NCBI RefSeq assembly: GCF_900142755.1
Contig: NZ_FRCA01000006.1
Location: 124,001-188,000, forward strand
DNA: 64,000 nucleotides
Origin: Halomonas cupida
GTDB lineage: Bacteria; Pseudomonadota; Gammaproteobacteria; Pseudomonadales; Halomonadaceae
Reading direction: 5' to 3'
A program made the translations under genes and the position numbers. Every line of letters starts with the position of its first letter. Position 1 is the first letter of the stretch. Positions 29,983-38,273 of the stretch are shown here, piece after piece. The notes under the pieces were generated by a model that saw nothing but the letters and a program-made list of their open reading frames with translations, made no database searches and was not told the origin of the DNA.

Positions 29983-30004
29983 AGTTCATCTTCAGCTCAT
30001 CTTC
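29983..30004 (+). promoter_or_regulatory. Two 11-bp direct repeats upstream of dsbD (candidate DsbR operator)
   Basis: AGTTCATCTTC and AGCTCATCTTC lie side by side 42-63 bases before the dsbD start. OmpR-type response regulators often bind direct half-sites with an 11-base period. The decamer AGTTCATCTT also occurs in the sense strand upstream of the response regulator gene (35715-35724), which supports a shared operator. Confidence 0.45.
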
Positions 30005-30045
30005 TCGAGCGACGCTAGCGCGTCAGCTTATTCAGGAGAGAAGGA

Positions 30046-31941
30046 ATGCGAGCGAGACATAGATGGCAACGCGGCCTTGCTTCATCAGCACTGATGATCG
30101 GCGTGCTTCTCGTTGCCAGCGTTGCCTCGGCCCAGAGCCTCTTCGGGCAGCAGCAGGATTTCCTGTCGCCCGATCAGGCCTTCAAGCCGACAGTGAGCCA
30201 GGACGGTCAAAACCTCGAGGTCAATTGGGAGATCGAGCCCGGTTATTACCTCTATCGTCACAGCCTCAACGCAGAAGCCGAGGGTCGTGAGCTGACGCTC
30301 GACCTCCCCGAAGGGGAGATGATCGAGGACGAGTATTTCGGAAGCTCCGAGGTATATCGCTACGCCCTCAGCATGACGACACCCGTCGATGGCGCTGATC
30401 ACATCACGTTGAGCTGGCAGGGCTGTGCTGATGCAGGGCTCTGCTACCCGCCACAGACACGCACCTTCGATCTGAACAACGTTTCAGCAGACTCGGATAC
30501 TTCCGTAGAGTCCGCCCTACTGGACACGGACACTGATGCGGATACGGATACGGATACGAGCGCAGCATCTTCTCCCTCATCTTCCGCCGACGTAGATCTG
30601 GCCGACGATCAGCGTCTCGCCGCACAGCTCGCCGAAGGAAATGGGCTCTGGACGCTAGCGGCCTTCTTCGGCATGGGTCTGTTACTCACCTTCACGCCCT
30701 GCGTGCTACCGATGATCCCTATCCTGTCGAGTCTGATCATGGGACAGCAGCAACGGGAAGGTAAACGATGGACGACGGGGCTTGTGCTTTCGCTTGCCTA
30801 TGTCCTGCCCATGGCCGCCACCTACGCATTGCTGGGCGTTGCCGCCGCCATGGCCGGGGCCAATCTGCAGATGCTGTTTCAGAATGTCTGGTTCATCGGC
30901 CTGTTCTCGGCGCTCTTCGTACTTCTCGCCCTGGCCATGTTCGGCGTGTTCAACCTGGAGTTGCCGAACGCTCTGCGCCAACGCCTGGATAGCTGGATGG
31001 CCCACCAGCGTGGTGGAAGACTCAAAGGCGTCGCCTTGATGGGTGTGATATCGGCAGTGCTCGTTGGTCCCTGCATGACCGCACCGCTGGCGGGAGGGTT
31101 GCTGTTCATTGCAGAAACCGGCGACCCCTGGCTGGGCGGAGCTGCACTGCTTGCGCTGGGTCTGGGTATGGGTGCTCCGCTGGTTCTGATCGGCACTGTC
31201 GGCGGTCACCTGTTACCCAAGCCCGGCGCCTGGATGGCCCGTGTCAGAGGTTTCTTCGGCTTCGTTATGCTGGGCATGGCGATCTGGTTCGTCGCTCGCA
31301 TAACGCCCGATGCCATCGTACTTGGCCTTTGGGGCGCACTGGGCCTGGGCCTCGCTGTCTCTCTACGATTCCTGGCCCGAGGCATCGCCACTGGCGGAGT
31401 TCTTCCCCAGCTCACCTCGGCCAGCGCTCTCATCATCGGACTGTGGAGCGCTCTGGTCCTGATCGGCGCTGCTGGCGGTGGGGAGGATCCGTGGCGACCG
31501 CTGGCGGTATATACGCCTGGTGTCGCAGCTTCCACCGAAGCAACACCGCAGGCCCTCTCGTTCGACAAGGTCGATGATCTCACCACACTCAAGAACCGCG
31601 TTGCCACAGAGGCAAACAATGGCCGGATGACGCTGGTCGAGTTCACCGCCGAATGGTGTGTTTCGTGCGAAGTCATCAAACGCGAGGTGTTTGGCGATCC
31701 TGTCGTGCAAGCCGAGCTGCAGGATGTGCAACGTCTGAGCGTTGACGTGACGGATTACGACGCAGATGACAAGTCGATCATGCAGCACTTCGGCGTCGTT
31801 GGCCCACCGACACTCATGTGGTTCGGTCCCGACGGGGAAGAAGTCCGCAGCGCGCGCATCATTGGCGAGCTGAGTGCCGAGGACTTCCTCGAACGCTACG
31901 CCCAGGCCAGACAAGTTCCCGGCACAACGGCGGAGGGGTAA
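30046..31941 (+). CDS. dsbD: Thiol:disulfide interchange protein DsbD
   Basis: DsbD carries electrons from cytoplasmic thioredoxin across the inner membrane to periplasmic reductases such as DsbC/DsbG and DsbE. The 631-residue protein has a signal peptide (to about Ala29), a periplasmic alpha domain with the pair in CADAGLC (Cys127 and Cys133), a low-complexity Asp/Thr/Ser linker around residues 150-185 (repeating DTD), a membrane domain of eight helices with TPCVLP (Cys219) and GPCMTAP (Cys343), and a C-terminal thioredoxin-like gamma domain with EWCVSCE (Cys538, Cys541). All six cysteines needed for the relay are present. GGAG lies just before the ATG. It begins a dsbD-dsbE-dsbG operon. Confidence 0.95.
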   Translation: MRARHRWQRGLASSALMIGVLLVASVASAQSLFGQQQDFLSPDQAFKPTVSQDGQNLEVNWEIEPGYYLYRHSLNAEAEGRELTLDLPEGEMIEDEYFGSSEVYRYALSMTTPVDGADHITLSWQGCADAGLCYPPQTRTFDLNNVSADSDTSVESALLDTDTDADTDTDTSAASSPSSSADVDLADDQRLAAQLAEGNGLWTLAAFFGMGLLLTFTPCVLPMIPILSSLIMGQQQREGKRWTTGLVLSLAYVLPMAATYALLGVAAAMAGANLQMLFQNVWFIGLFSALFVLLALAMFGVFNLELPNALRQRLDSWMAHQRGGRLKGVALMGVISAVLVGPCMTAPLAGGLLFIAETGDPWLGGAALLALGLGMGAPLVLIGTVGGHLLPKPGAWMARVRGFFGFVMLGMAIWFVARITPDAIVLGLWGALGLGLAVSLRFLARGIATGGVLPQLTSASALIIGLWSALVLIGAAGGGEDPWRPLAVYTPGVAASTEATPQALSFDKVDDLTTLKNRVATEANNGRMTLVEFTAEWCVSCEVIKREVFGDPVVQAELQDVQRLSVDVTDYDADDKSIMQHFGVVGPPTLMWFGPDGEEVRSARIIGELSAEDFLERYAQARQVPGTTAEG

Positions 31942-31944
31942 TCC

Positions 31945-32766
31945 ATGAACCTACTGGATCGCAGCATTGTCCTTGGTCCCATGGGTGTCAGTCTGGGCCA
32001 CCTGCTGTTGGTGCTGGCGATGCTGGTTGCCCTCATGGCAGGCGCCTGGGTCGGTCGCAAGCGGCAGGTACACATCGGTGACAGCCTGTTCAACGCCCTG
32101 CTCATCGGCGTCATCGGCGCGCGCATCATCTTCATTGCGCGTTACTGGGACAGCTACGACTCGCTCTGGTCCTGGTTCGACATCCGCGATCGAGGTTTCG
32201 AACCTCTGGCAGGACTGGCGTTTGCATTGATCTACCTTGGGTGGCGCCTCTGGCGTCACCCGGGCGAGCGGCGCCCTCTGGGTGCCGCCATGATCTCGGG
32301 GGCTCTGGTGTGGTCTCTGACGGCAGGTGCGCTGGTACTCATGACACCACGCGGCGCGCCCCTTCCCGCTACGCCTCTGACCACGCTCGACAGCTCCGAG
32401 GTGATGCTGCCAAGCATACAGAACGAAACCGGGCAGCCAATGGTCGTCAATCTCTGGGCCAGTTGGTGTCCGCCATGCCGTCGAGAGATGCCGATGCTTG
32501 AGCAGGCCCAACAACAGCTCGGCGACATCACCTTCGTCTTCGTCAACCAGGGCGAAAGCCCGAGTGCCCTCGCCACGTTCCTCGAACAGGAGTCACTCAA
32601 TCTCCAGCACCTCTATCGAGACCCGAACATGACCTTCGGACAACAAGTCGGCGCGGTAGCCATGCCAACCACGCTCTATTACGACGCTGACGGCAACCTC
32701 GTCGACACCCACTTCGGCGAGCTATCCCGCGCCACCCTGGATCGCAGCCTCGAACGTCTGCAATGA
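31945..32766 (+). CDS. dsbE: Membrane-anchored TlpA/DsbE-like thioredoxin
   Basis: A 273-residue protein with an N-terminal membrane domain of about four helices (resembling the prolipoprotein diacylglyceryl transferase fold in GVIGARIIFIARYWDSY) and a periplasmic TlpA/AhpC-type thioredoxin domain with WCPPC (Cys175, Cys178) and the cis-Pro region AMPTTLYYD. It most likely receives electrons from DsbD and reduces periplasmic thiols, for example in cytochrome c or sulfenic acid repair. It starts 3 bases after the dsbD stop; the next gene begins after a short tandem-repeat array. The same gene order dsbD-dsbE-dsbG occurs in Pseudomonas. Confidence 0.9.
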   Translation: MNLLDRSIVLGPMGVSLGHLLLVLAMLVALMAGAWVGRKRQVHIGDSLFNALLIGVIGARIIFIARYWDSYDSLWSWFDIRDRGFEPLAGLAFALIYLGWRLWRHPGERRPLGAAMISGALVWSLTAGALVLMTPRGAPLPATPLTTLDSSEVMLPSIQNETGQPMVVNLWASWCPPCRREMPMLEQAQQQLGDITFVFVNQGESPSALATFLEQESLNLQHLYRDPNMTFGQQVGAVAMPTTLYYDADGNLVDTHFGELSRATLDRSLERLQ

Positions 32767-32767
32767 C

Positions 32768-32831
32768 CCTTTTTTCCACGAAGCCTTTGCTCCACGAAGA
32801 CCTTTTTTCGCAGAGCCCTTTGCCCATCATG
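32768..32831 (+). repeat. 16-bp tandem repeat array in the dsbG leader
   Basis: Four 16-base units in a row: CCTTTTTTCCACGAAG, CCTTTGCTCCACGAAG, ACCTTTTTTCGCAGAG and the degenerate CCCTTTGCCCATCATG. The array fills the space between the dsbE stop and the dsbG ribosome site, which argues that the ATG inside dsbE's stop (32763) is not the dsbG start. Confidence 0.7.
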
Positions 32832-32843
32832 GAGATGATATCC

Positions 32844-33623
32844 GTGCAAACTCGAAATCCTTTCTCAGCATCGTTCAAGACCGTTATCGCGCTTGCCGCC
32901 AGCCTTACCCTACCGGTAAGCCTGCCGGCTCTGGCGGAAGACTGGCCCGCGCCCATCAAGCAGATCGAGACACAGGGGCTGACGATTCATGGTGAGTTCG
33001 ATGCGCCTGGCGGACTCAAGGGCTATGCCGCCAGCATGCGCGGCCAGGCTGTTGCCGCCTACCTGACACCGGATGGCGAGCATGCAGTGGTCGGCACCCT
33101 GATCGATGCTCAGGGACAGAATGTCGCAACGACGACACTGGAACAGCTCGTCTACGGGCAGAGGAATGCGGAACTGTGGCAACAGATGGCCGATCACCAC
33201 TGGGTGCGCGACGGCGAGGCAGATGCACCACGCATCATCTATACCTTCAGCGACCCCAATTGCCCGTACTGCCGCCAGTTCTGGGAGGACGTACAACCCT
33301 GGGTGGAAAGCGGACAGGTCCAGGTTCGCCATCTGATGGTGGGGATTCTCAAGGCCGACAGCCGCCAGAAAGCCGCCGCACTGCTCGCCGCCGATGATCC
33401 GGGCGCCGCGATCGCCGAGCACTATCGCAACGACGCCATGCCGGACAATGCAGGTAGTGATCAAAGCGAGCAGCGGGTCGACGAAAACACGCAATTGATG
33501 CGTGATGCTCAACTCCATGCCACCCCTGTGACCTTCTATCGCGGCGACGACGGTGTTCACCACGTGATGGGGGCTCCCAGGCCGGATCAGCTTCGCGCGA
33601 TCACGGGTAGCGAGGCTCCCTGA
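32844..33623 (+). CDS. dsbG: Thiol:disulfide interchange protein DsbG
   Basis: A periplasmic disulfide isomerase/reductase of the DsbC/DsbG family. With the GTG start at 32844 (GGAG 9 bases upstream) it has 259 residues: a normal signal peptide MQTRNPFSASFKTV...LPALA, a dimerisation domain, and a thioredoxin domain with CPYC (Cys140, Cys143) and the cis-Pro segment ATPVTFYR. DsbG protects single cysteines from sulfenylation and is kept reduced by DsbD. The frame is open upstream through the tandem repeats to ATG 32763, which overlaps the dsbE stop; ATG 32829 is another alternative. The stop is 12 bases from that of the convergent sensor kinase gene. Confidence 0.92.
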   Translation: MQTRNPFSASFKTVIALAASLTLPVSLPALAEDWPAPIKQIETQGLTIHGEFDAPGGLKGYAASMRGQAVAAYLTPDGEHAVVGTLIDAQGQNVATTTLEQLVYGQRNAELWQQMADHHWVRDGEADAPRIIYTFSDPNCPYCRQFWEDVQPWVESGQVQVRHLMVGILKADSRQKAAALLAADDPGAAIAEHYRNDAMPDNAGSDQSEQRVDENTQLMRDAQLHATPVTFYRGDDGVHHVMGAPRPDQLRAITGSEAP

Positions 33624-33635
33624 GCAGCGAATGCC

Positions 33636-34949
33636 TCATCTCTCGCTCTTGATCACGGGAAACTGGAGAGTCACCCGCAGCCCAACGCCATTTCCTGAAA
33701 CCATCGTCATCCGGCCACCGGCGCGGATGACGATGGCCTCGACAATGGAAAGCCCCAGGCCACTACCCTGCGGGTGGTTGCCTCGGAGAAAGCGTTCCGA
33801 CAACCGTGCCAGACGGTCCGGCGGAATGGTATCGCCCTGATTGGCAATATCGATGCTCAGCATGTCGACACCAGCATGAATGTCGATGTCGATCGGACCA
33901 CCAGGTTCGCCATGTCGCATGGCGTTCTCCAACAGATTGCGCAGAGCGGTCACCAGCAGCGCTCCCGAGACCTCGGCACGCCATTCCGTATCAGCACCAT
34001 TCACACGGCAGCGGTCGCGACTTGCTGTCTCGTTCATCGCGGCCTCGAGTGCCTCCTTGATGGCAACGGGTTCGAGTTTCCCGCGTGCCATCTCCTCACT
34101 CTCCATCCGCGCCAGCATCAGGAGTTGATCCAGGGTTCTGGTCAAGCGCTCCACTCCTGCCTCGGCCTGCTGCATCGCCTCCCTGCGCCGATCACCCTCG
34201 ACTCGATCGGCGATCTGAAGGTGTGTGCGAATCGCGGTAAGCGGTGTGCGCAGTTCATGAGCGGCATCGTCGGTGAAACGCTGCTCCATCTCGAGCATGC
34301 GCTCGGTGCGCCCCAGCAGCGTGTTGAAGCCATCAATCAGTGGACGTATCTCGCTGGGCAGACCGCGCACAGGCAGTGGTGAAAGATCACCGTGATCGCG
34401 CCCGGAGAGCCGCCGCTGAAGCCTGGAGAGCGGAGCCAGCCCTCGAGTCACTCCCCACCACAAGGCGACAAGGCTGCCCACCAGGGCAAGCAGGAAAGGA
34501 TAGAAAGCGGCGCGACGTACCTGAGACAGCAATGACTCCCTCTCGCGTATTCTGTCCGCCACGGTAATGCGCTTGTCGTCATCGACCAGCGTATAGACGC
34601 GCCAGCGTTGACCGTTGTGATCGCGATAGCTGTAGCCTTCAGCATCGGCCTTGAGCACATCATTCAGTTCAGGGTGGGTCCCCGCAATCACCTGGCCACG
34701 CAACGACGAGACACGGCATGCAACACCGCCTGGCGACGGGATGAGTGAGGGATCGTTGCTGTCACCAAGCGCCGCGGCAGGCACATTCCTCAACAATCCC
34801 GCCACCATGTGGGCCGACTGAGCCAGACGCTGGTCCAGGGAGCGCTCGATCTGTGTCGAGACATCGCGCATCAACCACGCGGCCATGATCCCCCAGAGCA
34901 GAACCAGTGTGATGCCCAGAGTGGCGACAAGTCGTAGACGAAGGCTCAT
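33636..34949 (-). CDS. dsbS: Sensor histidine kinase, QseC/DsbS-like
   Basis: A 437-residue membrane kinase: helix at residues 8-28, a periplasmic sensor domain of about 115 residues (with a 2CSK_N-type character) and one conserved-looking cysteine pair context (GVACRVSS), second helix near 145-165, a HAMP-like linker, the phospho-acceptor His in DDAAHELRTPLTAIRTH, and an ATPase domain with RNLLENAMRH and GSGLGLSIVE. It starts inside the stop of the response regulator (ATGA, 34946-34949). Its position next to dsbDEG mirrors the DsbRS copper-sensing system of Pseudomonas aeruginosa, so a copper or thiol-stress signal is a reasonable inference; QseC is the closest enteric analogue. Confidence 0.88.
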   Translation of the reverse strand: MSLRLRLVATLGITLVLLWGIMAAWLMRDVSTQIERSLDQRLAQSAHMVAGLLRNVPAAALGDSNDPSLIPSPGGVACRVSSLRGQVIAGTHPELNDVLKADAEGYSYRDHNGQRWRVYTLVDDDKRITVADRIRERESLLSQVRRAAFYPFLLALVGSLVALWWGVTRGLAPLSRLQRRLSGRDHGDLSPLPVRGLPSEIRPLIDGFNTLLGRTERMLEMEQRFTDDAAHELRTPLTAIRTHLQIADRVEGDRRREAMQQAEAGVERLTRTLDQLLMLARMESEEMARGKLEPVAIKEALEAAMNETASRDRCRVNGADTEWRAEVSGALLVTALRNLLENAMRHGEPGGPIDIDIHAGVDMLSIDIANQGDTIPPDRLARLSERFLRGNHPQGSGLGLSIVEAIVIRAGGRMTMVSGNGVGLRVTLQFPVIKSER

Positions 34950-35623
34950 GAGGAAGGTGCTTCATTGGCGGCGCCGAGGCGATAACCCACGCCTCTGACG
35001 GTTTCGATCACGTCACGCCCGAGTTTGCGACGTAGTTGGTAGATGTGCACGTTCAGCGCATTGCTCTCGACTTCATCGTCGATACCATACAGGCGATCCT
35101 TCAATTGATCCGTGCTGAGGATCCGCCCGCGAGCACGAATCAACGCCTCGAGCAGCATCAGCTCGCGGCGCACCAGTACCACGGGTTCGCCATCCAGCGT
35201 CACACTGCGGTCAATCGGGTCGAAAGCGATGCGACCGTGGTGGATCGCACGATCCACCTGCCCCGCTGCTCGACGCAGTAGTGCCTGCAACCGCGCAATC
35301 AGTTCATCAAGATCGAACGGCTTGACGAGATAGTCATCAGCACCGCCCTGAAGCCCCTCGACTCGGCTGGCCACGGCATCCCTGGCGGTAAGCATCAGCA
35401 CCGGAGTGGCAATTCCTGAACGCCGCCACTGACCGAGCAGCGTCAGTCCATCGCCGTCGGGCAAACGCCGATCGAGGATCACGGCATCATAGTCCATCGT
35501 CGTCAGCGCACTTCGAGCAGCGGCCAGTGTCATCACACCATCAACCACGAAATCGCTCAACGCCAACCCCGCCTCGATCCCCGCCGCAACCAGAGCATCA
35601 TCTTCAACGAGCAGCACTCTCAT
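34946..35623 (-). CDS. dsbR: OmpR-family response regulator, QseB/DsbR-like
   Basis: A 225-residue regulator: receiver domain with the acidic pocket (VEDD), phospho-acceptor Asp51 in VILDRRLPDGDG, the switch Lys in YLVKPFD, then a winged-helix DNA-binding domain with RELMLLEALIRARGRILSTDQLKDRLYG and VIETVRGVGYRLG. It is the first gene of the two-gene unit with the kinase. By analogy with Pseudomonas DsbR it should activate the dsbDEG genes and probably itself. A five-unit 13-bp repeat array starts 89 bases upstream of the start codon and shares AGTTCATCTT with the dsbD promoter region. Confidence 0.9.
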   Translation of the reverse strand: MRVLLVEDDALVAAGIEAGLALSDFVVDGVMTLAAARSALTTMDYDAVILDRRLPDGDGLTLLGQWRRSGIATPVLMLTARDAVASRVEGLQGGADDYLVKPFDLDELIARLQALLRRAAGQVDRAIHHGRIAFDPIDRSVTLDGEPVVLVRRELMLLEALIRARGRILSTDQLKDRLYGIDDEVESNALNVHIYQLRRKLGRDVIETVRGVGYRLGAANEAPSS

Positions 35624-35711
35624 GACATCACACCCAGCACAGCAAGAAGACGACTACCAGTGTCGCCCACGTTCATTAAGCGAGGATGATTTCCGGTCTC
35701 ACCCATCCATT

Positions 35712-35775
35712 GAAAGATGAACTTCACAAACGCGCTTGAAAGACGAACTTGAGAGACGAACTTGAGAGATAAGTT
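35712..35775 (-). repeat. Five 13-bp tandem repeats upstream of dsbR (candidate operator array)
   Basis: On the plus strand the units read GAAAGATGAACTT, CACAAACGCGCTT (degenerate), GAAAGACGAACTT, GAGAGACGAACTT and GAGAGATAAGTT. In the sense direction of dsbR the first reads AAGTTCATCTTTC. The array lies 89-152 bases upstream of the dsbR start and could be a binding array for its product, or a slipped-strand minisatellite. Confidence 0.55.
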
Positions 35776-35811
35776 CCGGCACGCCCCGCACGGCGATCTT
35801 CAGTATGCCAC

Positions 35812-35984
35812 TATTAACCCGGCATGCTTTCATGTTGGGTCAATGGCGGCACAGGGACGTGCCGCCGTCGGCCTGATGGCCGACGCGGGACCGCACCACA
35901 CCAGCAGATCCGCGCATCTACGCCAGTGGGGTGCGGACGACAATCAAATCGATCAGGATGAGCTATTTGATTGCCATGTTAATA
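35812..35984 (+). mobile_element. 173-bp multi-hairpin repeat element, copy 2
   Basis: Starts TATTAACCCGGCATGC and ends GCCATGTTAATA, exactly 173 bases like the other copies, in the intergenic space between dsbR and the metallo-hydrolase gene. It differs from the others by scattered substitutions. The 4-base loop of the third stem reads TGAT, the reverse complement of ATCA found in the other two copies when all are read in the same direction. Confidence 0.87.
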
Positions 35985-36129
35985 AAGCGGCCCCCGCTCC
36001 GGGGTCGGATGTAAAACGATGTATCGCCCACCCGGCCCGATGCCGCAAGGACTTCGGTGGGCAGACGAAGAGACCTACCATGCGCTGTCAGGGAAAAATG
36101 GGCCGCCATGAAGATGACGGCTCCTGGTC

Positions 36130-37008
36130 TCAGAATGAGATAATTTCGCCATCGGCGGGGATCGAGACATGATCCTGGATGCCCTCTTCCTGCACGTAAT
36201 CGGACAGTTCGTCACGGCTCAGCGTCATATGGTTCACCGCGTCCATATGCACCGCGATGATGGTGGCATCCGGGGCCGCCTGATGGGTACGCAGTGTATC
36301 TTCCCTGCCCATGATGATGGGGTCACCTTCGAAGCCGGTCACCTCGGCGGCGCCAGTATTCAACACGATCACCTCGGGGTTGTAGCGCTCCAGCGCCTGT
36401 TCGACTTCGTCACGCCAAACGGTATCGCCAACTACATAGGTGGTCTTCTGTCCCGGCGCCTCGAAGATCACGCCCATGACATCGCCGAGCGATTGGGCCA
36501 GTTCGGGGACGGCATAGAGGGCATCGGAGCCGTGTTGACCACCTGTCTTGTGGAGCTGCACCCCACCGAACTCAGCGTCATCATCGAGGATGCGCACATC
36601 ATTGAAGCCCTGAGAGCGAATCAACTCAGCATCGGCGGCATTCTGGGCGAATAGGGGAATGTCCTTCGGCAGCAGCTCCTGGGCGGCGGCATCCCAATGG
36701 TCGAGGTGGGTGTGGGTGACAATCACGGCGTCCGCGTCACCAATCACATCCTCTGCTGGCATTGGCAGCCCAACCAATGGATTGCGCAACTCGCTGCGGT
36801 AGGTGTTCTCGAAGCCCGGATAGGCACTCTGTTCGGCCAGCATTGGATCGATCAGGAAGGTGGTATCCCCATAGGTGATCTTCACTGTGGCATTACGGAT
36901 CTGCTGCACCTGTTGTGTTGCCTCCCGAGAGACCGAGTCCGCGGATGCATTGCCGGCGATAAGGGCCGTGGTCAGGGCCAGGGAACTGGCGAAGGTCTTG
37001 CTCAGCAT
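36130..37008 (-). CDS. Exported MBL-fold metallo-hydrolase
   Basis: A 292-residue protein with a signal peptide (cleavage near AGNASAD, about residue 23) and a metallo-beta-lactamase fold of the UlaG-like group. The metal site shows THTHLDHWD (HxHxDH), a later His in KTGGQHGS, Asp in YVVGDTVW and His in IIAVHMDAVNH. The substrate is unknown; the periplasmic location is notable since many relatives are cytoplasmic. ATG 37008 (LSKTFASS) is preferred to the ATG five codons upstream. It is divergent from the GlxA-type regulator with about 145 bases between starts, suggesting direct control. Confidence 0.85.
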   Translation of the reverse strand: MLSKTFASSLALTTALIAGNASADSVSREATQQVQQIRNATVKITYGDTTFLIDPMLAEQSAYPGFENTYRSELRNPLVGLPMPAEDVIGDADAVIVTHTHLDHWDAAAQELLPKDIPLFAQNAADAELIRSQGFNDVRILDDDAEFGGVQLHKTGGQHGSDALYAVPELAQSLGDVMGVIFEAPGQKTTYVVGDTVWRDEVEQALERYNPEVIVLNTGAAEVTGFEGDPIIMGREDTLRTHQAAPDATIIAVHMDAVNHMTLSRDELSDYVQEEGIQDHVSIPADGEIISF

Positions 37009-37153
37009 ATGAGTGCTCTCCATTACGTTTCTGAGGTGATGGCAAGCAGTCTAGAGGGACCCGGCCGAGCAAAAAATTGGCCTGAAAGACAATAATCGAA
37101 ACTTTCGGGCCACGGTGGCATAATTCAGGAGAATGAACCTCAGGAGTCACGCC

Positions 37154-38110
37154 TTGTCGCTGCCCAGCGTTGGACTGATCCTTCACCCGAATATCAGCCC
37201 CTTCCATTTCTCGGTGCCCTATACGGTGTTCGGTATGGCCTCGCCCGACCGCCCGCTGTTCGATCTATCCATCGTGGCGCTGGAGGGAAAGCCGCTGCAG
37301 GCCGAGCGTGTAATGACACTACGGCCCGACGGTGGCCTGGAACTGCTGGATAGAGTTGATATCGCGGTGGTACCTGGCTGGCATGACCTGAATGAAGCAC
37401 CACCGCCAGAGTTGTCCGAGGCGCTCGTCCGCTGCCATGAGCGGGGCGCTCATGTGGTGGGGCTCTGTTACGGCACCTATGCCCTGGCTTACGCCGGGCT
37501 GCTGGACGGCAGGCGAGCGTCGACTCACTGGATGGCCGAGCAGGACTTCAGTGCCCGCTTTCCCGGAGTCAAACTGGACACCAACGCGCTCTACGTGGAG
37601 GAGGACCGTCTGGTGACGTCTGCCGGTACCGCTGCCGGCCTGGATTGTTGCCTGTTCCTAGTACGCGAATATTACGGTGCGCAGGTTGCCAACAAGGTAG
37701 CCCGTGCCATGGTGGTCCCACCGCATCGAGAGGGTGGACAGGCGCAGTTCATTGAGCAGCCAGTGGCCACTTCCACCCAGGATGCCCATATCAACCGCCT
37801 GCTCGACTACCTGCGAGAACACCTGGCGGAGTCGCACACCATTGACGAGCTCGCTGCCCGTACTGCCATGAGCCGGCGTACCTTCACGCGCCATTTCCAC
37901 AAGGCCACCGGCATGACAGTAGTGGCCTGGCTGGTGAGCGAGCGGTTACGGCGCGGACGCGAACTGCTGGAGACCACGTCCCTGTCGGTGGAAGCCATTG
38001 CGGAAAGGGCCGGTTTCCAGACAGCGACATCGTTTCGGCAACATTTCAGGCAACGCCATCAGGTCAGCCCCCGCGACTGGCGCAAGACCTTCGGCGAGCC
38101 AAAAGACTGA
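37154..38110 (+). CDS. GlxA-family transcriptional regulator (DJ-1/PfpI plus AraC domains)
   Basis: A 318-residue regulator with an N-terminal class I glutamine-amidotransferase-like (DJ-1/PfpI) domain containing the nucleophile-elbow-like VVGLCYGTYALAYAGLLDG and a C-terminal AraC domain with two HTH units (TIDELAARTAMSRRTFTRHFHK and VEAIAERAGFQTATSFRQHFRQ). Proteins of this type act as FtrA/GlxA activators. I choose TTG 37154, with AGGAG 7 bases upstream; the ATG at 37133 has an AGGAG only one base away, too close. The effector is unknown. The divergent metallo-hydrolase gene is the likely target. Confidence 0.86.
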   Translation: MSLPSVGLILHPNISPFHFSVPYTVFGMASPDRPLFDLSIVALEGKPLQAERVMTLRPDGGLELLDRVDIAVVPGWHDLNEAPPPELSEALVRCHERGAHVVGLCYGTYALAYAGLLDGRRASTHWMAEQDFSARFPGVKLDTNALYVEEDRLVTSAGTAAGLDCCLFLVREYYGAQVANKVARAMVVPPHREGGQAQFIEQPVATSTQDAHINRLLDYLREHLAESHTIDELAARTAMSRRTFTRHFHKATGMTVVAWLVSERLRRGRELLETTSLSVEAIAERAGFQTATSFRQHFRQRHQVSPRDWRKTFGEPKD

Positions 38111-38273
38111 CCATCGCTGGGCCCACCAGCTTCCCCCTTCAACCCATTTCTCAACATCGGCCAGGCGTCACACGACGTCTCCGATGGCCAGGACCATGCG
38201 ACGCGAAAATTCTCTGCGCTGTTCCAACGTTGTGATTCGATTGATTGACGGGAAGCACTGTATAGCGGGCACT

